From the NCBI RefSeq assembly GCF_000330505.1, contig NW_004443643.1, positions 27,175 to 47,191 on the forward strand: a DNA stretch of 20,017 nucleotides. The letters run 5' to 3'. The DNA comes from Entamoeba invadens IP1 (lineage: Eukaryota; Evosea; Mastigamoebida; Endamoebidae). Position numbers and translations under genes: made by a program. The notes below the pieces were generated by a model, which had not been told where the DNA came from, did not search any database, and worked only from the letters and a program-made list of their open reading frames with translations. Of the stretch, positions 8,832 to 18,725 are shown piece by piece (position 1 is the first letter of the stretch; each line of letters opens with the position of its first letter).

Positions 8832-10262
8832 TGCAACATCTTACAACATTTGTTTAACAGAAAAAAACAAACTTTTTACGTTGGTGGATTTAAATTTATT
8901 TAAATAAATAAAGTCAGAAAAGTATTCAAATGTGCATATAATGGCTGTTCCAAGAGAATTGAAATAATTTGTGAAAATGGGTAAATGACTTCTTTTGAAT
9001 TTATTGAAAAAACCAAAAATTGTACGCATCTACATGAATCTAACGACCATTACAATAATCTACTTTAATACAAAAATAAAATGGCATTGAAAAGATAATA
9101 CCACGAAAAATGCAAGACAGACAGTTTCGGAAAACCACGTTAAAGGTTGTTTTTTAACATTGTCAACTTGTGATAAAAACGTCAGAAAAGCTAAAAAAAC
9201 AAAGAACTAACTTACAATTGACTTTATTGTATTCAATGAGATAAAAATAATTGTGTTGTTTTATTTGATGAAATTATATTATTTAATAATAAAAACAATC
9301 TAGACATATTCAAAACAACAAGTCACATATATGTGGATGGAACCATTAAGTCATGCCCAAGTTTGCTTGTGTTTTCAATACACAGTTTTTACAAATTAGT
9401 TTTTTATCTTGATTTAAAATATTTGTGTGTCTCAAAAACAATGAAAGCTTTCCAATAATATATACTTGTTTGACTTATAAAAGCAACACAACTTATAAAA
9501 TAATTTTAGATAAAACAAAAGAGTTGATATTGTATCCAATGTTTCACAGCAAAGTTACAATCGTTGCCGATTGTGAATTGGTGTTGAAAAAGAAACCGTT
9601 TGGCGAAGAAGTTAATTGTAAATGTTGCTATTTTCACCTTTACCAGATATTGTTTAAAAGTATTGTTTAAATGAGTCTACTTTACACATACAATAATTCA
9701 GACAATTTCAAAAAAAGTTGCACAGTTGTTAATGACATTGCCATTTTTACAAGAAAAAAAGATTGAAAACAATTTCCACTGAATTCAAAACACCAATTTG
9801 GATAATAATAAAATCACAAATTACTCAAATTACTTTAAAACCAAGTATTTAAAGAGCAGATACTTTATACACTATTGGTGTATCTATGAAATGGAACATC
9901 AACATACAACTGTTCAGAATCATTGAACTCTTTATTAAATCGATTTATCAAATACTTCATCCAAATAAACACGATTTTTTTGTTATATTTTTTAGAATTA
10001 TATAAGACTGTCAACTTGAAACTAAAAGCATTGACGGTAAATTTCCAAAAAAACAAAAAAAAACGAAAACCCCAAGTAGACAAAAATGCGTTCATCAAAC
10101 AAGAAGAATAGGAATTGTATTCTGTTCATTTAATTGATGAGTTGGAGTATTTAAAGGCTATCATTAAAATAAACAAAAGATGCTAATTGATCGATTTTGT
10201 TCAATGCACCACTTCAAATGTTCCCCCCAAAAAACAACGACAAAGAAGACTATACAACAGTT
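8832..10262 (+). pseudogene. Degraded MULE (Mutator-like) transposase
   Basis: Landmarks of a MULE transposase appear in the right order. First is an N-terminal FLYWCH/WRKY-like zinc finger: FYVGGFKFI (8874-8900), FKCAYNGCSKRIEIIC, then NCTHLHESNDH (about 9018-9050). Next is the first catalytic Asp in VDGTIKSCP (D codon 9336-9338). Then comes FPIIYTCLTYKSNTTYKIIL, the counterpart of the family's P-(V/I)-(V/I)-Y-x-L-x-x-x-K-x-x-x-T-Y segment. The second Asp is in VADCE (9569-9577), followed by CKCCYFHLYQ, matching the C-x-F-H-x-x-Q motif. A basic C-terminal part follows (SESLNSLLNRFIKYF, KKKRKPQVDK, DELEYLKAIIKINKR). Many stops interrupt it, for example near 8901 and 8979, and there are several frameshifts, one around 9400-9425. 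It cannot make a transposase. No terminal inverted repeats or target duplications were found. Family assignment comes from motif order, not from a search. Confidence 0.75.
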
Positions 10263-10545
10263 GACACCAATGGAACTTGAACAAATTGAATATTCTTTTT
10301 AAGAAATAAATGAAATTGTTTTTGAAAAAAAATCTGAAACAATCTAAAATAAATACTATTTTTATCCAGATAAAACTAAATTCAGTTGTGAAGAGACATG
10401 TGGATTGTTAGTTAGTGATAAAAATAACAATGGTATCAAGCTGTAAGCTTCAAAAAAAACCAAAGAAATTCAAAAAACACAAAAACAAAGGAAAAAATAG
10501 GTTCAAAATTATCAAAAAGTTATTCACTTTCAATTTTGTTGAAAC
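10263..10545 (+). other. Degraded coding-like sequence after the MULE relic
   Basis: A frame beginning at ATG 10204 overlaps the MULE tail. It continues through stops with protein-like pieces (LTPMELEQIEYSF, FSCEETCGLLVSDKNNNG) to about 10545. It may be the continuation of the transposase or of cargo. I do not recognise it. Confidence 0.3.
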
Positions 10546-10756
10546 TAGTTAAAACTTCTTTTAAGAAAAAACAAGTGTTGTTGTATTAGTTTATTATTTA
10601 TTATTTTAACACAAGTTTCATGTGTTGAACACAAGTTGAAATGGGAGAGTTGTCCAAAGACGAGTTGTTGAAATTTAATCAATGACAAGAGAGTTATATA
10701 CACTCTATGCACTTTGCACATACACTGTAAAGGCTATTTAATATTTTCAAACATTA

Positions 10757-10968
10757 AATAGAATTAACGACTTTGTTGACAACAAGTCATTTAACGTTGG
10801 AAATCATTATCAAACACGATTAAAAGTAATTTGATTGTGTATTGCACACAAAATAACAATGAAAAGTTGTTTGATATATGCAATGTACAAATTGCCAAAA
10901 AAGAAATGTTATTCCGATTTAAAACGACTTCGTGGAAATTCCAAAAATATAAAGAGAAAAAACAGAAT
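10757..10968 (+). pseudogene. Unrecognised degraded coding sequence
   Basis: Two adjoining frames have coding-like composition. NRINDFVDNKSFNVGNHYQT (10757-10831, stop at 10832-10834) is followed in another frame by NNEKLFDICNVQIAKKEMLF and then FKTTSWKFQKYKEKKQN (10837-10968, TAG at 10969-10971). A possible 5' piece, MGELSKDELLKF, lies at about 10640-10675. No family is recognised. It may belong to the transposon remnant upstream. Confidence 0.3.
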
Positions 10969-11109
10969 TAGAGACATAACAAATTCGGAAATAAATACAA
11001 ACGCAATAATGCTGCGGTGAATAAGATTTAAACCCAAACCCAACACGTATACATTTGGGTGCGCAACTATTGACAAAATATTTGCTGTTTGCCCGTTTTT
11101 TAACACAAA

Positions 11110-13389
11110 AACATACTTTGCTTTAATTGTTTTATTTTAATAAATAATCACGATCGACATAATTTCAAGATCTTATATTACATTAAAATAATCTGTCTTA
11201 ACGGCCAAAAAATCAAAGCCAAAAAATTAAACAAAAAAAATATTTTTATTTGTTATTATGCATTTTATTTTTATAAATTACATTTTTACTTTAAATCTTT
11301 AATGCCATAATTATTTAAACCATTAATTGAAAATACATTTTTGCGCTTTTTTACCACCACGAATAAAAGATACAATTACAATATTTTCAACAATTTCACG
11401 TTATTTTGTTTCACCTTTTAATTATGACAACAATAATTATTTTTATTATTGTTGACAATTAAAAACAAAAGAAAACAAGCTAAAATTTAAGTAAAATAAG
11501 TTTCTGAATATCATGGTACATGTTAAACTACAACAGCATTAAAGATCTAGTTAAAAAGACAATTAAATTAATTTGTTTACATCTTTTATTTTAAAATATT
11601 ATATATAGACGTTTTGTTTCATCATTCAAATGATATAATGAGTTTTTAGACAATTTTTTGTTGTACATAATATTTATTATCTTTCAATAATTGTTTTCGA
11701 TTAAATTAGTAAAAGTTTGAGTGTTGAAGTTATAACCACCAAACCAAATGTTTTTTATATTTTATCTACATATAATACAATAAAATAGATAGCAAATAAA
11801 CATCACCAAATTTTTTTACTTAATAATAATTATCAAATTTTCTTGTTTTTTTGTTTATTGTTGTTTTTAACTCTTTTTTAATTGTATACAATTCAAAACC
11901 CACAAAAAATTATAAGTCTCTTGTGGCCGTAAGTTGTTGAAACATACAGAGATGTAACAATCTTTTTATTAACATTTAACGATTAATTATCTTTGTTTTT
12001 ATTATTTATTTTTGTTTACATATTCAAACTGTTTTTTTAAATAAGAACTTATCGTCTTTATTTTTTCAATTACTAGAATAAATTGAATGTCAAAGTCGTC
12101 TTTAATTACAATAAATTACAAATGACTCATATCATTTTATTTAAAAAATCAATTGTTGATTAATTCGTTTTCATGTCTATCATGTTTATTACTACACAAT
12201 TTATATAGAGTTTTAAACGGTGTCTTGATGTTTGTAAGTACTTTTTGCAATTACATTATTATGTTGCTTGTGTTGTTTTTTTGAATTTTACAATAAAGTT
12301 TGAAATAAAAAACAACAATGTGTTCTTTATACCAAATTATAAAATTTGCTGCCAATTAATTATCTATTAAGTTATATAACAAAAATTTCTTTTGTTATCT
12401 TATTTTTTTCAATTGTTCTAATTTGTCTTAAAATAAATACGAAATATCAAAAAGTTGTTTTTAATTATTATTTGTTTTTTATAGACTTTTGGGACAAACA
12501 AAAAGTTTATTTACTTTTAACCAAATACTGTTTACACGTTTCAATATTAAAAAAGATTTTACAATTTTGCTTATTTTTATGAATAAAAAATAAATTGACA
12601 TATTTCACTATTTTTTTACAATGAAAAAAGATTTCATAAAAAATGAAAAATTACTCTCGCGGTTGCGCACCCTATTTTTCAAGCTCATCTGTCTGGTTTT
12701 TGTCTTTTCGCAATGTTATTTTTTAATGCAATTTTGTAAACCATTACCACCGAAAAAATAAAAACCGGAAAATGCCAGAGTGTGGTATTGTGACTTATTA
12801 ACACGTTCACTTTCCATTTATTTTTTGTTTTATAAAAATCTTTATTGTTTAAATTTTTGCATTTTGCATTTTATATTTTTGGAAATAAAAAATGAAATAA
12901 CCGATTTCATTTCTAACAACATTTTTTGCAACGATCTTAGTAAAATAACAATAAGACATTTTAACAAAAACAACTAATATTTTTGAATTAATTCATTTCT
13001 TCAATTTTTTGAAATAATAATACACTTGTGAATCAACAGATATTTTTAATTGTTCTTCATGTTTTGTTTACGCACACTTCTTATTTACACACATCGCAAA
13101 GTATAAAACATGTTTCACAAATAGCCTTTTCCTGGCATAAAACTATCTTTGTTGGACAATACAATTTAATTTAATTTTTAATCTTAATTAAACTCGGTCG
13201 CGTAAATATGCGCGTAAATGACACAGACTCACAAATAAAAAATTATGCGTTGATTATTGATTTAAACACAATGGTGTGACAATCGACGACCTTACTTTAT
13301 TGTTTTAAAATGTCTTTGGAAATAGTAACATGTTAATTATACAATTCTTTTTTATATAAAACATTTTTAAGAAATATGTTTTGTCGATG
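11110..13389. other. Long AT-rich intergenic region, no gene seen
   Basis: About 2.3 kb without a credible gene on either strand. The frames 12346-12582 and 12780-12977 start at TTG and GTG and encode only AT-driven hydrophobic residues. A less AT-rich patch at 12655-12700 and a pair of direct CGCGTAAAT words (13199-13207, 13211-13219) stand out, without a known function. No tRNA was recognised. Confidence 0.6.
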
Positions 13390-13425
13390 AAAACACCAAT
13401 ACCGTTCGTGTTGGTGTTTTTTTTT
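13390..13425 (+). other. 13-bp hairpin followed by a T-run
   Basis: AAAACACCAATAC (13390-13402) pairs with GTGTTGGTGTTTT (13408-13420) around the 5-base loop CGTTC. All 13 positions pair, with a single T-G wobble, and the right arm runs into nine consecutive T (13417-13425). The shape is that of an intrinsic terminator, or the 3' hairpin and oligo-T stop of a Pol III transcript. No RNA gene is recognisable upstream. It lies 397 bases before the next start codon. Confidence 0.6.
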
Positions 13426-13821
13426 CATTAAAACATTTTCAAAAATCGAAGAAAAAAAAGGAAAACTCATAATTTATTGTTTGTGAAATTAATTTGTTTA
13501 TAGATTACATTTCAAACGAGTCGCCACAAGGTAAGTTTTTTTGAATATCATATCAAGTTTTAAAAAAATAAAAAATGTGTTTTATTAAAAATAGTAATAG
13601 TATCGTAAGGTTGATTGTTTTTAATCATTTTTGCATTTTATAACATGTTAAATTATAATAAATAATATTCAGTCGAAGATTTCAACGATTATAATTTTTA
13701 GTAAAATATTAATAAAGACGATGTATAATTATTATTTATTGAAACATGCGTGTGACTTTAATTAAAGTAATACCTCAATGATCTTTAATTTAAAATTAAA
13801 AACTAACTTTATAACATACAA
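13426..13821. other. Upstream region of the intact BspA-like gene
   Basis: About 400 bases of AT-rich DNA. The 60 bases before the ATG contain TTTAATTTAAAATTAAA, a TATA-like tract, but no clear match to the Entamoeba GTATTTAAA or GAAC promoter elements. Confidence 0.4.
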
Positions 13822-15702
13822 ATGGCAGTTCAACTTGATCGCTACTCAATGATGATTGTTTCCAAATACTTTAATTATATTTCTGATTATATCAACATGG
13901 TTTTTGTGTGTAAAAAGTTAGAGGAAATACCAGAGATGTTTCATTTTAATCCCATTTCAGTTTCATTTATAACACAAAAGTATTTTCCAAATGTCGAGAC
14001 TCTTCATCTCTATACAGAAAAAGATAAATTTCTTTCCAAATATCGCCAATACTATGTCCACTACCCCACACCTCTTCACAAATGCATTAAATTAAACCAA
14101 GGTAAACATGTTATATGTCCATTAAGAACTTTTAGATTTGATAGTCAACATTATGGATGTTCTTATAAAGACGCAAACATTTTTTTAGACAAAGCAGTTA
14201 AAAATACGAGTGCTAAACTGACTGCAATGGACTGTTCTAACATCGTAAAATTTGGTCTTTCGTGTTTTGAATTTAACACTTTGTTAGTTTCAATTACTTT
14301 ATCAAGTAATTTATATGAAATTCCATATAAATGCTTTTTCTTATGTGCGAACCTCAAAGAAATAAATTTGGAACACATCAGAGTGTTTGGGAATTACTGT
14401 TTCTGTCGTTGCAATAGTCTAAGTGCTATTACTTTGGGAACTAACATAATAAAAAGTGCGAAATATGCATTTGATGAAGTAACATCGATTAAAAATGTTA
14501 CGGCGCCTGGAGTCAAAAGTGTTGACTTCGATATAACGGCATCTTCCTCAAAAGCATTTCTTAATATAAAGCACAAAACCATAACGATAAAGGAGGACTA
14601 TACCAACTTTATTTTACCAGATTTTTTATCGGACGAAATTCAATCTAATGTTTACGTTAACAAGAGAGGATTGTCCGATATAAATCTGGCGAGCACAGTG
14701 ACGACTATTCGAATCGATGCGTTATCGGGATGTGACTTAAAACGACTTGATTTGTCGCATGTGATATCTTTTGGAACTCAACGTTTCATGACTTGTCTCA
14801 CTGCAATAACATTGAACAGTAATGTTAAAATTGACAATTTATATGATTATACTGGACTGAAGAAAATCGATGCCATTAACACTAAAGTAATTAACGTGAG
14901 AGCTGCATGTTGGATGAAAGCAATGTTAGATGCGAAGAATCTTGAAATTAATGAGTTTTGTTACACTCAACAAGATGTCGATGTGTTCAAAGGAATAATT
15001 CCTTTAAATATTAAAAACCTTCGAACAATTATATCAGACGCAAACTTTGAAAATTACAAATACGAAGAAATGACAATTCCAGAGGGAATTACAAATATGT
15101 CGATAAACGCATTTAAAAATAATGAAAAATTAAGAAAACTCGTGTTTCCAGCAAGTTTTCCAGCAAGCACATATTTTACTAATACTTTCACACACGCAAC
15201 AATTGAAGAACTTTGTATTGTTCCAAATACAAGTCTTAAAATAAAACAATGTGACAAACTCACTTCAGTCACTTTTATAGATCAAAACATAACAAATAAT
15301 TGTGTGCTGAACGAATGTTTCAACATCAAAAACATCGATTTTTTAAATATTCCTTCAAATTTTGTTTTTGAAGGAAGTGTTAATTATTACATATACAAAG
15401 TAATTAAAAATAAATACACGTTTAAAGGAGATGTCGTGCTTTATTATATTGATATGAATTCGATTGATTGTAATGGCGTTTTAATAATACCAGACGAAGT
15501 CACCGTAATTGATCAAATTGCGTTTAAATTATCGAATTTAAAAGAGGTTTGGATGGGAGCAAACGTAAAGATGATTAAAATGGATGCCTTTTCGTGTTGT
15601 CCACACTTAACACGTGCAAAAAACATGAATCGATCTACTGTGGTTCAGAGAGACGCTTTCTACAAAGTTAATGACACTTTTAATATTGAATATATCAATT
15701 GA
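13822..15702 (+). CDS. BspA-like leucine-rich repeat protein, intact
   Basis: An uninterrupted frame of 626 residues from ATG 13822 to TGA 15700-15702. Residues about 8-60 are the Entamoeba BspA N-terminal signature (YSMMIVSKYF, FVCKKLEE, MFHFNPI, YFPNVETLHLY), shared with the broken gene at 7180-8352. The start is supported because that domain begins eight residues in. The rest is diverged BspA/type-5 LRR sequence in blocks at about residues 131-235, 284-370, 414-515 and 552-620, with units such as LKEINLEHIRVFGNYCFCRC and VTVIDQIAFKLSNLKEV. There is no signal peptide, transmembrane helix or GPI tail, so a beta-solenoid binding protein without a classical export signal is likely. The repeats are far less uniform than at 7180-8352, suggesting an older or more constrained member. 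Partners are unknown. Confidence 0.9.
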   Translation: MAVQLDRYSMMIVSKYFNYISDYINMVFVCKKLEEIPEMFHFNPISVSFITQKYFPNVETLHLYTEKDKFLSKYRQYYVHYPTPLHKCIKLNQGKHVICPLRTFRFDSQHYGCSYKDANIFLDKAVKNTSAKLTAMDCSNIVKFGLSCFEFNTLLVSITLSSNLYEIPYKCFFLCANLKEINLEHIRVFGNYCFCRCNSLSAITLGTNIIKSAKYAFDEVTSIKNVTAPGVKSVDFDITASSSKAFLNIKHKTITIKEDYTNFILPDFLSDEIQSNVYVNKRGLSDINLASTVTTIRIDALSGCDLKRLDLSHVISFGTQRFMTCLTAITLNSNVKIDNLYDYTGLKKIDAINTKVINVRAACWMKAMLDAKNLEINEFCYTQQDVDVFKGIIPLNIKNLRTIISDANFENYKYEEMTIPEGITNMSINAFKNNEKLRKLVFPASFPASTYFTNTFTHATIEELCIVPNTSLKIKQCDKLTSVTFIDQNITNNCVLNECFNIKNIDFLNIPSNFVFEGSVNYYIYKVIKNKYTFKGDVVLYYIDMNSIDCNGVLIIPDEVTVIDQIAFKLSNLKEVWMGANVKMIKMDAFSCCPHLTRAKNMNRSTVVQRDAFYKVNDTFNIEYIN

Positions 15703-16241
15703 AATAACAGTATTCAGTTTTAATATTATATTTTTAAGTTCTGGTTTGAGGTAACATTTATAAAAAAGTTTGCACGTTTTATTTTTTTTGTTTGTTATAT
15801 AAATTAAGTCTAACCCCGTTTTATCATACAAATTGATAATCGACTTATATTTATAATAATTAAGGTGTTTTTGTATTTATCACCATAAAATTCGTCGCAA
15901 AAGGGCAATAATGAAGACGCTTTAAGTCTTTATCTCGAGTTACAATGACTAATAAATATATAATATAGAATGTAAACATTTGATGAATTATAATTTGTAA
16001 TGAATGAAAAAACAAAAATTAACATCATTTGTTTTATAATACTGTAATAATTGAATATAAAATTAAAATGTGATATTTATATTATTAAAAAATGTTTTAT
16101 AAAAATAATACTATTAATTAACTTTGTTTTGAATACATTTATTTGATAAATTTATTAAAAATTATTGACAATATATTCCAATTATTTAAATTTAGATCAT
16201 TAAAAACAAAAAAGTTTTAATGAATAAAACGAATTTTTAAC
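15703..16241. other. Convergent intergenic region, no gene seen
   Basis: About 540 bases between the 3' ends of the plus-strand BspA gene and the minus-strand F-box-like gene, so it should hold two polyadenylation sites. TATTT motifs occur on both strands. Nothing else is recognised. Confidence 0.55.
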
Positions 16242-16799
16242 TTACCAGTTGGGTTGTAAGTCGATTGGTCCTTGTTCTTCTCTCATAGCTCTCACGTAGT
16301 CATCATCATTGCACGAATTAGTTCTATCGTATGACCATTTTTGTTCTTCTTTTTCTTTATCTTCATCAGCCTTTTGGCAAGGCGTATTAGCCGGGTTTTT
16401 AACATCATCTTCTCCAATGATCATTTTATTTTCCATTTTATAATAAGTGAGTTGTGTCAATTGATCGATATTCTCTGCTTTAGAATGGTTATGAAGTTCA
16501 AGTCGCACAAGAGAAGTTGGCAGTTTGACACTGACAGTCCCGCCGTACAAATAAAATTTAGTCAAACAGGTTAAAGATCTCAAATCTGCGTCGCAGAAAT
16601 GATCGACTCTTATGCGCGCCTCACTAATTGCATATAACTGATTAGCCTTTTCTCCATTTTCATAAAAGACGCCATGTAAGTCTCTTGGATCTATATTAGG
16701 CCGAATCATCAAATAAACACCAATTGTTGCTACTGCTTCAAAACTGTAGTATATGTTAGTGTTGCCAACCTTATCTCTTAAACGATGAAAGCGTCGTAT
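16242..16799 (-). CDS. F-box-like/LRR protein, 3' portion in a second frame
   Basis: This frame ends at TAA 16244-16242 and is open upstream to 16799, just after a TAG at 16802-16800. It lacks a natural start; the internal ATG at 16709 is not a convincing one. It continues the protein of 16778-17380 after a one-step frame change in the 16778-16802 overlap. It encodes RFHRLRDKVGNTNIYYSFEA, then LRR-like segments (LTCLTKFYLYGGTVSVKLP, LVRLELHNHS, IDQLTQLTYYKM). The C-terminus is acidic and charged (ADEDKEKEEQKW, CNDDDYVRAMREEQG). Read with the 5' part, it gives a single protein of about 380 residues. Confidence 0.6.
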   Translation of the reverse strand: MRRFHRLRDKVGNTNIYYSFEAVATIGVYLMIRPNIDPRDLHGVFYENGEKANQLYAISEARIRVDHFCDADLRSLTCLTKFYLYGGTVSVKLPTSLVRLELHNHSKAENIDQLTQLTYYKMENKMIIGEDDVKNPANTPCQKADEDKEKEEQKWSYDRTNSCNDDDYVRAMREEQGPIDLQPNW

Positions 16800-17380
16800 C
16801 TATCAAAGGTCCGAACTGTAAATTTGATGTGTATTATAATGTGACCAGCAGCTTGTATTTTTTTGACTGCATCTCTATCTATTCTGAAATCTTCACTATA
16901 TAATACGACAGTCTTGAGATTGGGATAGTCCTCGATGTAATTGGTTATATGTGTTAATCCACTATCGTCATTGATATAAGCTCTAACTTTATTGGTCAGT
17001 GGAGTATCTGGTTTCTTATCACTTATTCTATAAACAGTGTCAGTGAGATTCAGAATATTGTCGTTGATAACTAATTGATCGTGATTATCTATTGATAATC
17101 TAAGGTGTTTAACTTTAGATAATATATCATCGGATATGGTCTTTGCAGTCTCGGGGTCTACTTGTAACACTTCAAGGCGAGGGAAAAATTTAAAAATCTT
17201 TTTGATAATTGCTTCTGAACGGTCGTTTGAAGATTTAGACCATGGATTCATAGTTATTGATTCAATGGATTTGGCACATTTGTGGGATATATTAATAAAT
17301 GGTTCTATATCAGTTTGAGTCAGATAAGTAAATATATTTCGCATGACAGCAAGTGGAAAACGAATAACTGGCTTAAGCAT
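16778..17380 (-). CDS. F-box-like/LRR protein, 5' portion
   Basis: ATG 17380-17378 to TAA 16780-16778, 200 residues. The N-terminus (RFPLAVMRNIFTYLTQTDIE, FINISHKCAKSIES) has the L-P-x-x-V-M-x-x-I-x-x-Y-L pattern of an F-box-like helix, used by such proteins to bind SKP1 in SCF ubiquitin ligases. Next come LRR-like segments (FFPRLEVLQVDPETA, VKHLRLSIDNH, YPNLKTVVLYSEDF). This layout recalls a large Entamoeba family of F-box/LRR-type hypothetical proteins. The stop after DRYDAFIV comes abruptly, and a different frame carries on the same kind of sequence, so the gene is probably frameshifted or the sequence has an error. An AT-rich TATA-like stretch (AATTATATACA) lies directly before the ATG. 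F-box function is inferred from one helix only. Confidence 0.65.
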   Translation of the reverse strand: MLKPVIRFPLAVMRNIFTYLTQTDIEPFINISHKCAKSIESITMNPWSKSSNDRSEAIIKKIFKFFPRLEVLQVDPETAKTISDDILSKVKHLRLSIDNHDQLVINDNILNLTDTVYRISDKKPDTPLTNKVRAYINDDSGLTHITNYIEDYPNLKTVVLYSEDFRIDRDAVKKIQAAGHIIIHIKFTVRTFDRYDAFIV

Positions 17381-18109
17381 TGTATATAATTTTAAAGTGA
17401 CAATTTCTATTAAATATAAATTGAGTAGTTTATTATTATAAAATGTATTTTTAAAAAATCAATATGTATTTAATAAATATGGTAATAAATGTAAATGATT
17501 GGATAAACATCCGTGTAATTTTAGATTGTGTAGTAAAATGTTAATAAAAATAATTTTAATATTATAATACATTTTTATCAACGACCATTTTATAAAATTT
17601 ACACAATTGTGTTTTTTTAATATAACAATATTAAATGATTAAATTTAAAATAAAATTAATTATTGATAATGGTTATATGTATTGTATATAAAAAATATAA
17701 AATTATATAATTTTTAATTCGTTTATATTATGATTGGCACTTAAAAATTAATTCAATTTAAACTAGAACCAACTATTATTTGTGGTATTTAATTTCCTTA
17801 TTGAAATAAAATGTTTTTTATTTAATTTATATTAGATTGATGACTATTTAATAACAATCTAAAATTAAATTACATTACTTAATTTATAAAGTAACATAAT
17901 ACAATATTTGAGTAATTTAAAAATTAAGAAATCTCGATTTTATAAATAAATGTCTGGTTTTTTAAAGTTTATATTCTGTGCATGACATGACACAAGCCGA
18001 AAAAGAAAATTCATCTGAAATTGAATTAAAATTCCAGTATTAACAAGTACAATTAAAAAATAAGAACGTTAATTTAAGTCTAAACAAAAAAATAAACCCA
18101 TCAAATGAT
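17381..18109. other. AT-rich intergenic region, no gene seen
   Basis: About 730 bases containing the promoter side of the F-box-like gene and the 3' flank of the secreted-protein gene, both on the minus strand. No coding or repeat structure is seen. Confidence 0.6.
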
Positions 18110-18691
18110 TTAGAATAATAAGACGGATAACAAAGCAAGAAGCATAAAAATAACATTGCAACCTTCGACAACAGGAATTGCATCCTGTTTATAAATGTAA
18201 TTTTTAGTATTTTCAATAACACATTTTTCCAATTCAATTGGATCTAATGTTCTTGTTGCCGTTCCAGAGCAGTCCTTTGAGCTGTATTCAGTTTTTGTGA
18301 GTTTCTTGTCAACAATTTCTGACTTGTAAGACTTACTAATTGATTCATCATAATAACAAGTATCATAACCATAAATACCAGGAACAGCAGTGGTATCTGC
18401 AGCTGTGCAACCATCGAAATTGTAGTACTGTTCTACATAATACTTATAAGTGGGAAGTTTATCAGTAATTTTTTGGTACGTGTTAAGATCTTTAAGATCT
18501 TCAGCTTTCCAGTCGCTACATTTCGTTGTTGATGATGACCATTGAATTTTATCACCTACTTTATCAACCTTTCTATATCCGGATTGTTGATACAATAAAC
18601 ACTTCCCGAATTCAGATACAATAAAATAACCATCAAGACTAGTTAACAAAAATTCTGCTGAGGCAAACACGACAAGAAGAAAGAACAACAT
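18110..18691 (-). CDS. Small secreted cysteine-containing protein, probably GPI-anchored
   Basis: ATG 18691-18689 to TAA 18112-18110, 193 residues. Residues 1-12 (MLFFLLVVFASA) form a short signal peptide with a likely cleavage after ASA, typical of Entamoeba secreted proteins. The mature part is polar and tyrosine-rich, with cysteines at 31, 58, 95, 112, 141, 157 and 178 and a KDCSGTAT motif at 139-146. The last 15 residues (NVIFMLLALLSVLLF) are hydrophobic and end exactly at the stop, with small residues G177/C178/N179 just before: the form of a GPI-attachment signal. The alternative is a single C-terminal membrane anchor. I recognise no named domain, and it has neither the chitin-binding cysteine pattern of cyst-wall proteins nor CXXC repeats. 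The signal peptide fixes the start. Confidence 0.8.
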   Translation of the reverse strand: MLFFLLVVFASAEFLLTSLDGYFIVSEFGKCLLYQQSGYRKVDKVGDKIQWSSSTTKCSDWKAEDLKDLNTYQKITDKLPTYKYYVEQYYNFDGCTAADTTAVPGIYGYDTCYYDESISKSYKSEIVDKKLTKTEYSSKDCSGTATRTLDPIELEKCVIENTKNYIYKQDAIPVVEGCNVIFMLLALLSVLLF

Positions 18692-18717
18692 TTAATAATT
18701 TTGAAGTTAGGTATTTG

Positions 18718-18725
18718 TTTAAATT
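18718..18725 (-). promoter_or_regulatory. TATA-like element upstream of the secreted-protein gene
   Basis: On the minus strand AATTTAAA lies 27-34 bases before the ATG, close to the Entamoeba TATA-like consensus GTATTTAAA and at a plausible distance given the very short 5' leaders of the genus. The AT background makes chance matches common. Confidence 0.3.

Noticed and set aside
12346..12977. Two hydrophobic plus-strand frames (12346-12582 and 12780-12977)
   Set aside because: They have non-ATG starts, and the hydrophobicity is what TTT/ATT/TTA-rich random sequence gives.
13387..13431. 14-codon frame (MKTPIPFVLVFFFH) over the hairpin
   Set aside because: Too short to support, and its sequence follows from the hairpin and T-run.
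13528..13540. AAGGTAAGT as a donor of a 5'-UTR intron of the BspA gene
   Set aside because: Entamoeba 5' leaders are very short and the usual donor is GTTTGT-like. No supporting acceptor pattern is evident.
16240..16252. Splice-donor-like GGTAAGT at the stop codon of the F-box-like gene
   Set aside because: No acceptor or continuing coding sequence is recognisable downstream.
16740..16785. Short intron (GTTTAAG ... ACTAAC ... CTACAG) joining the two F-box-like frames
   Set aside because: Removing it puts TTT TGA in frame, so the reading phase does not fit. The overlap of both open frames is better explained by one frameshift.
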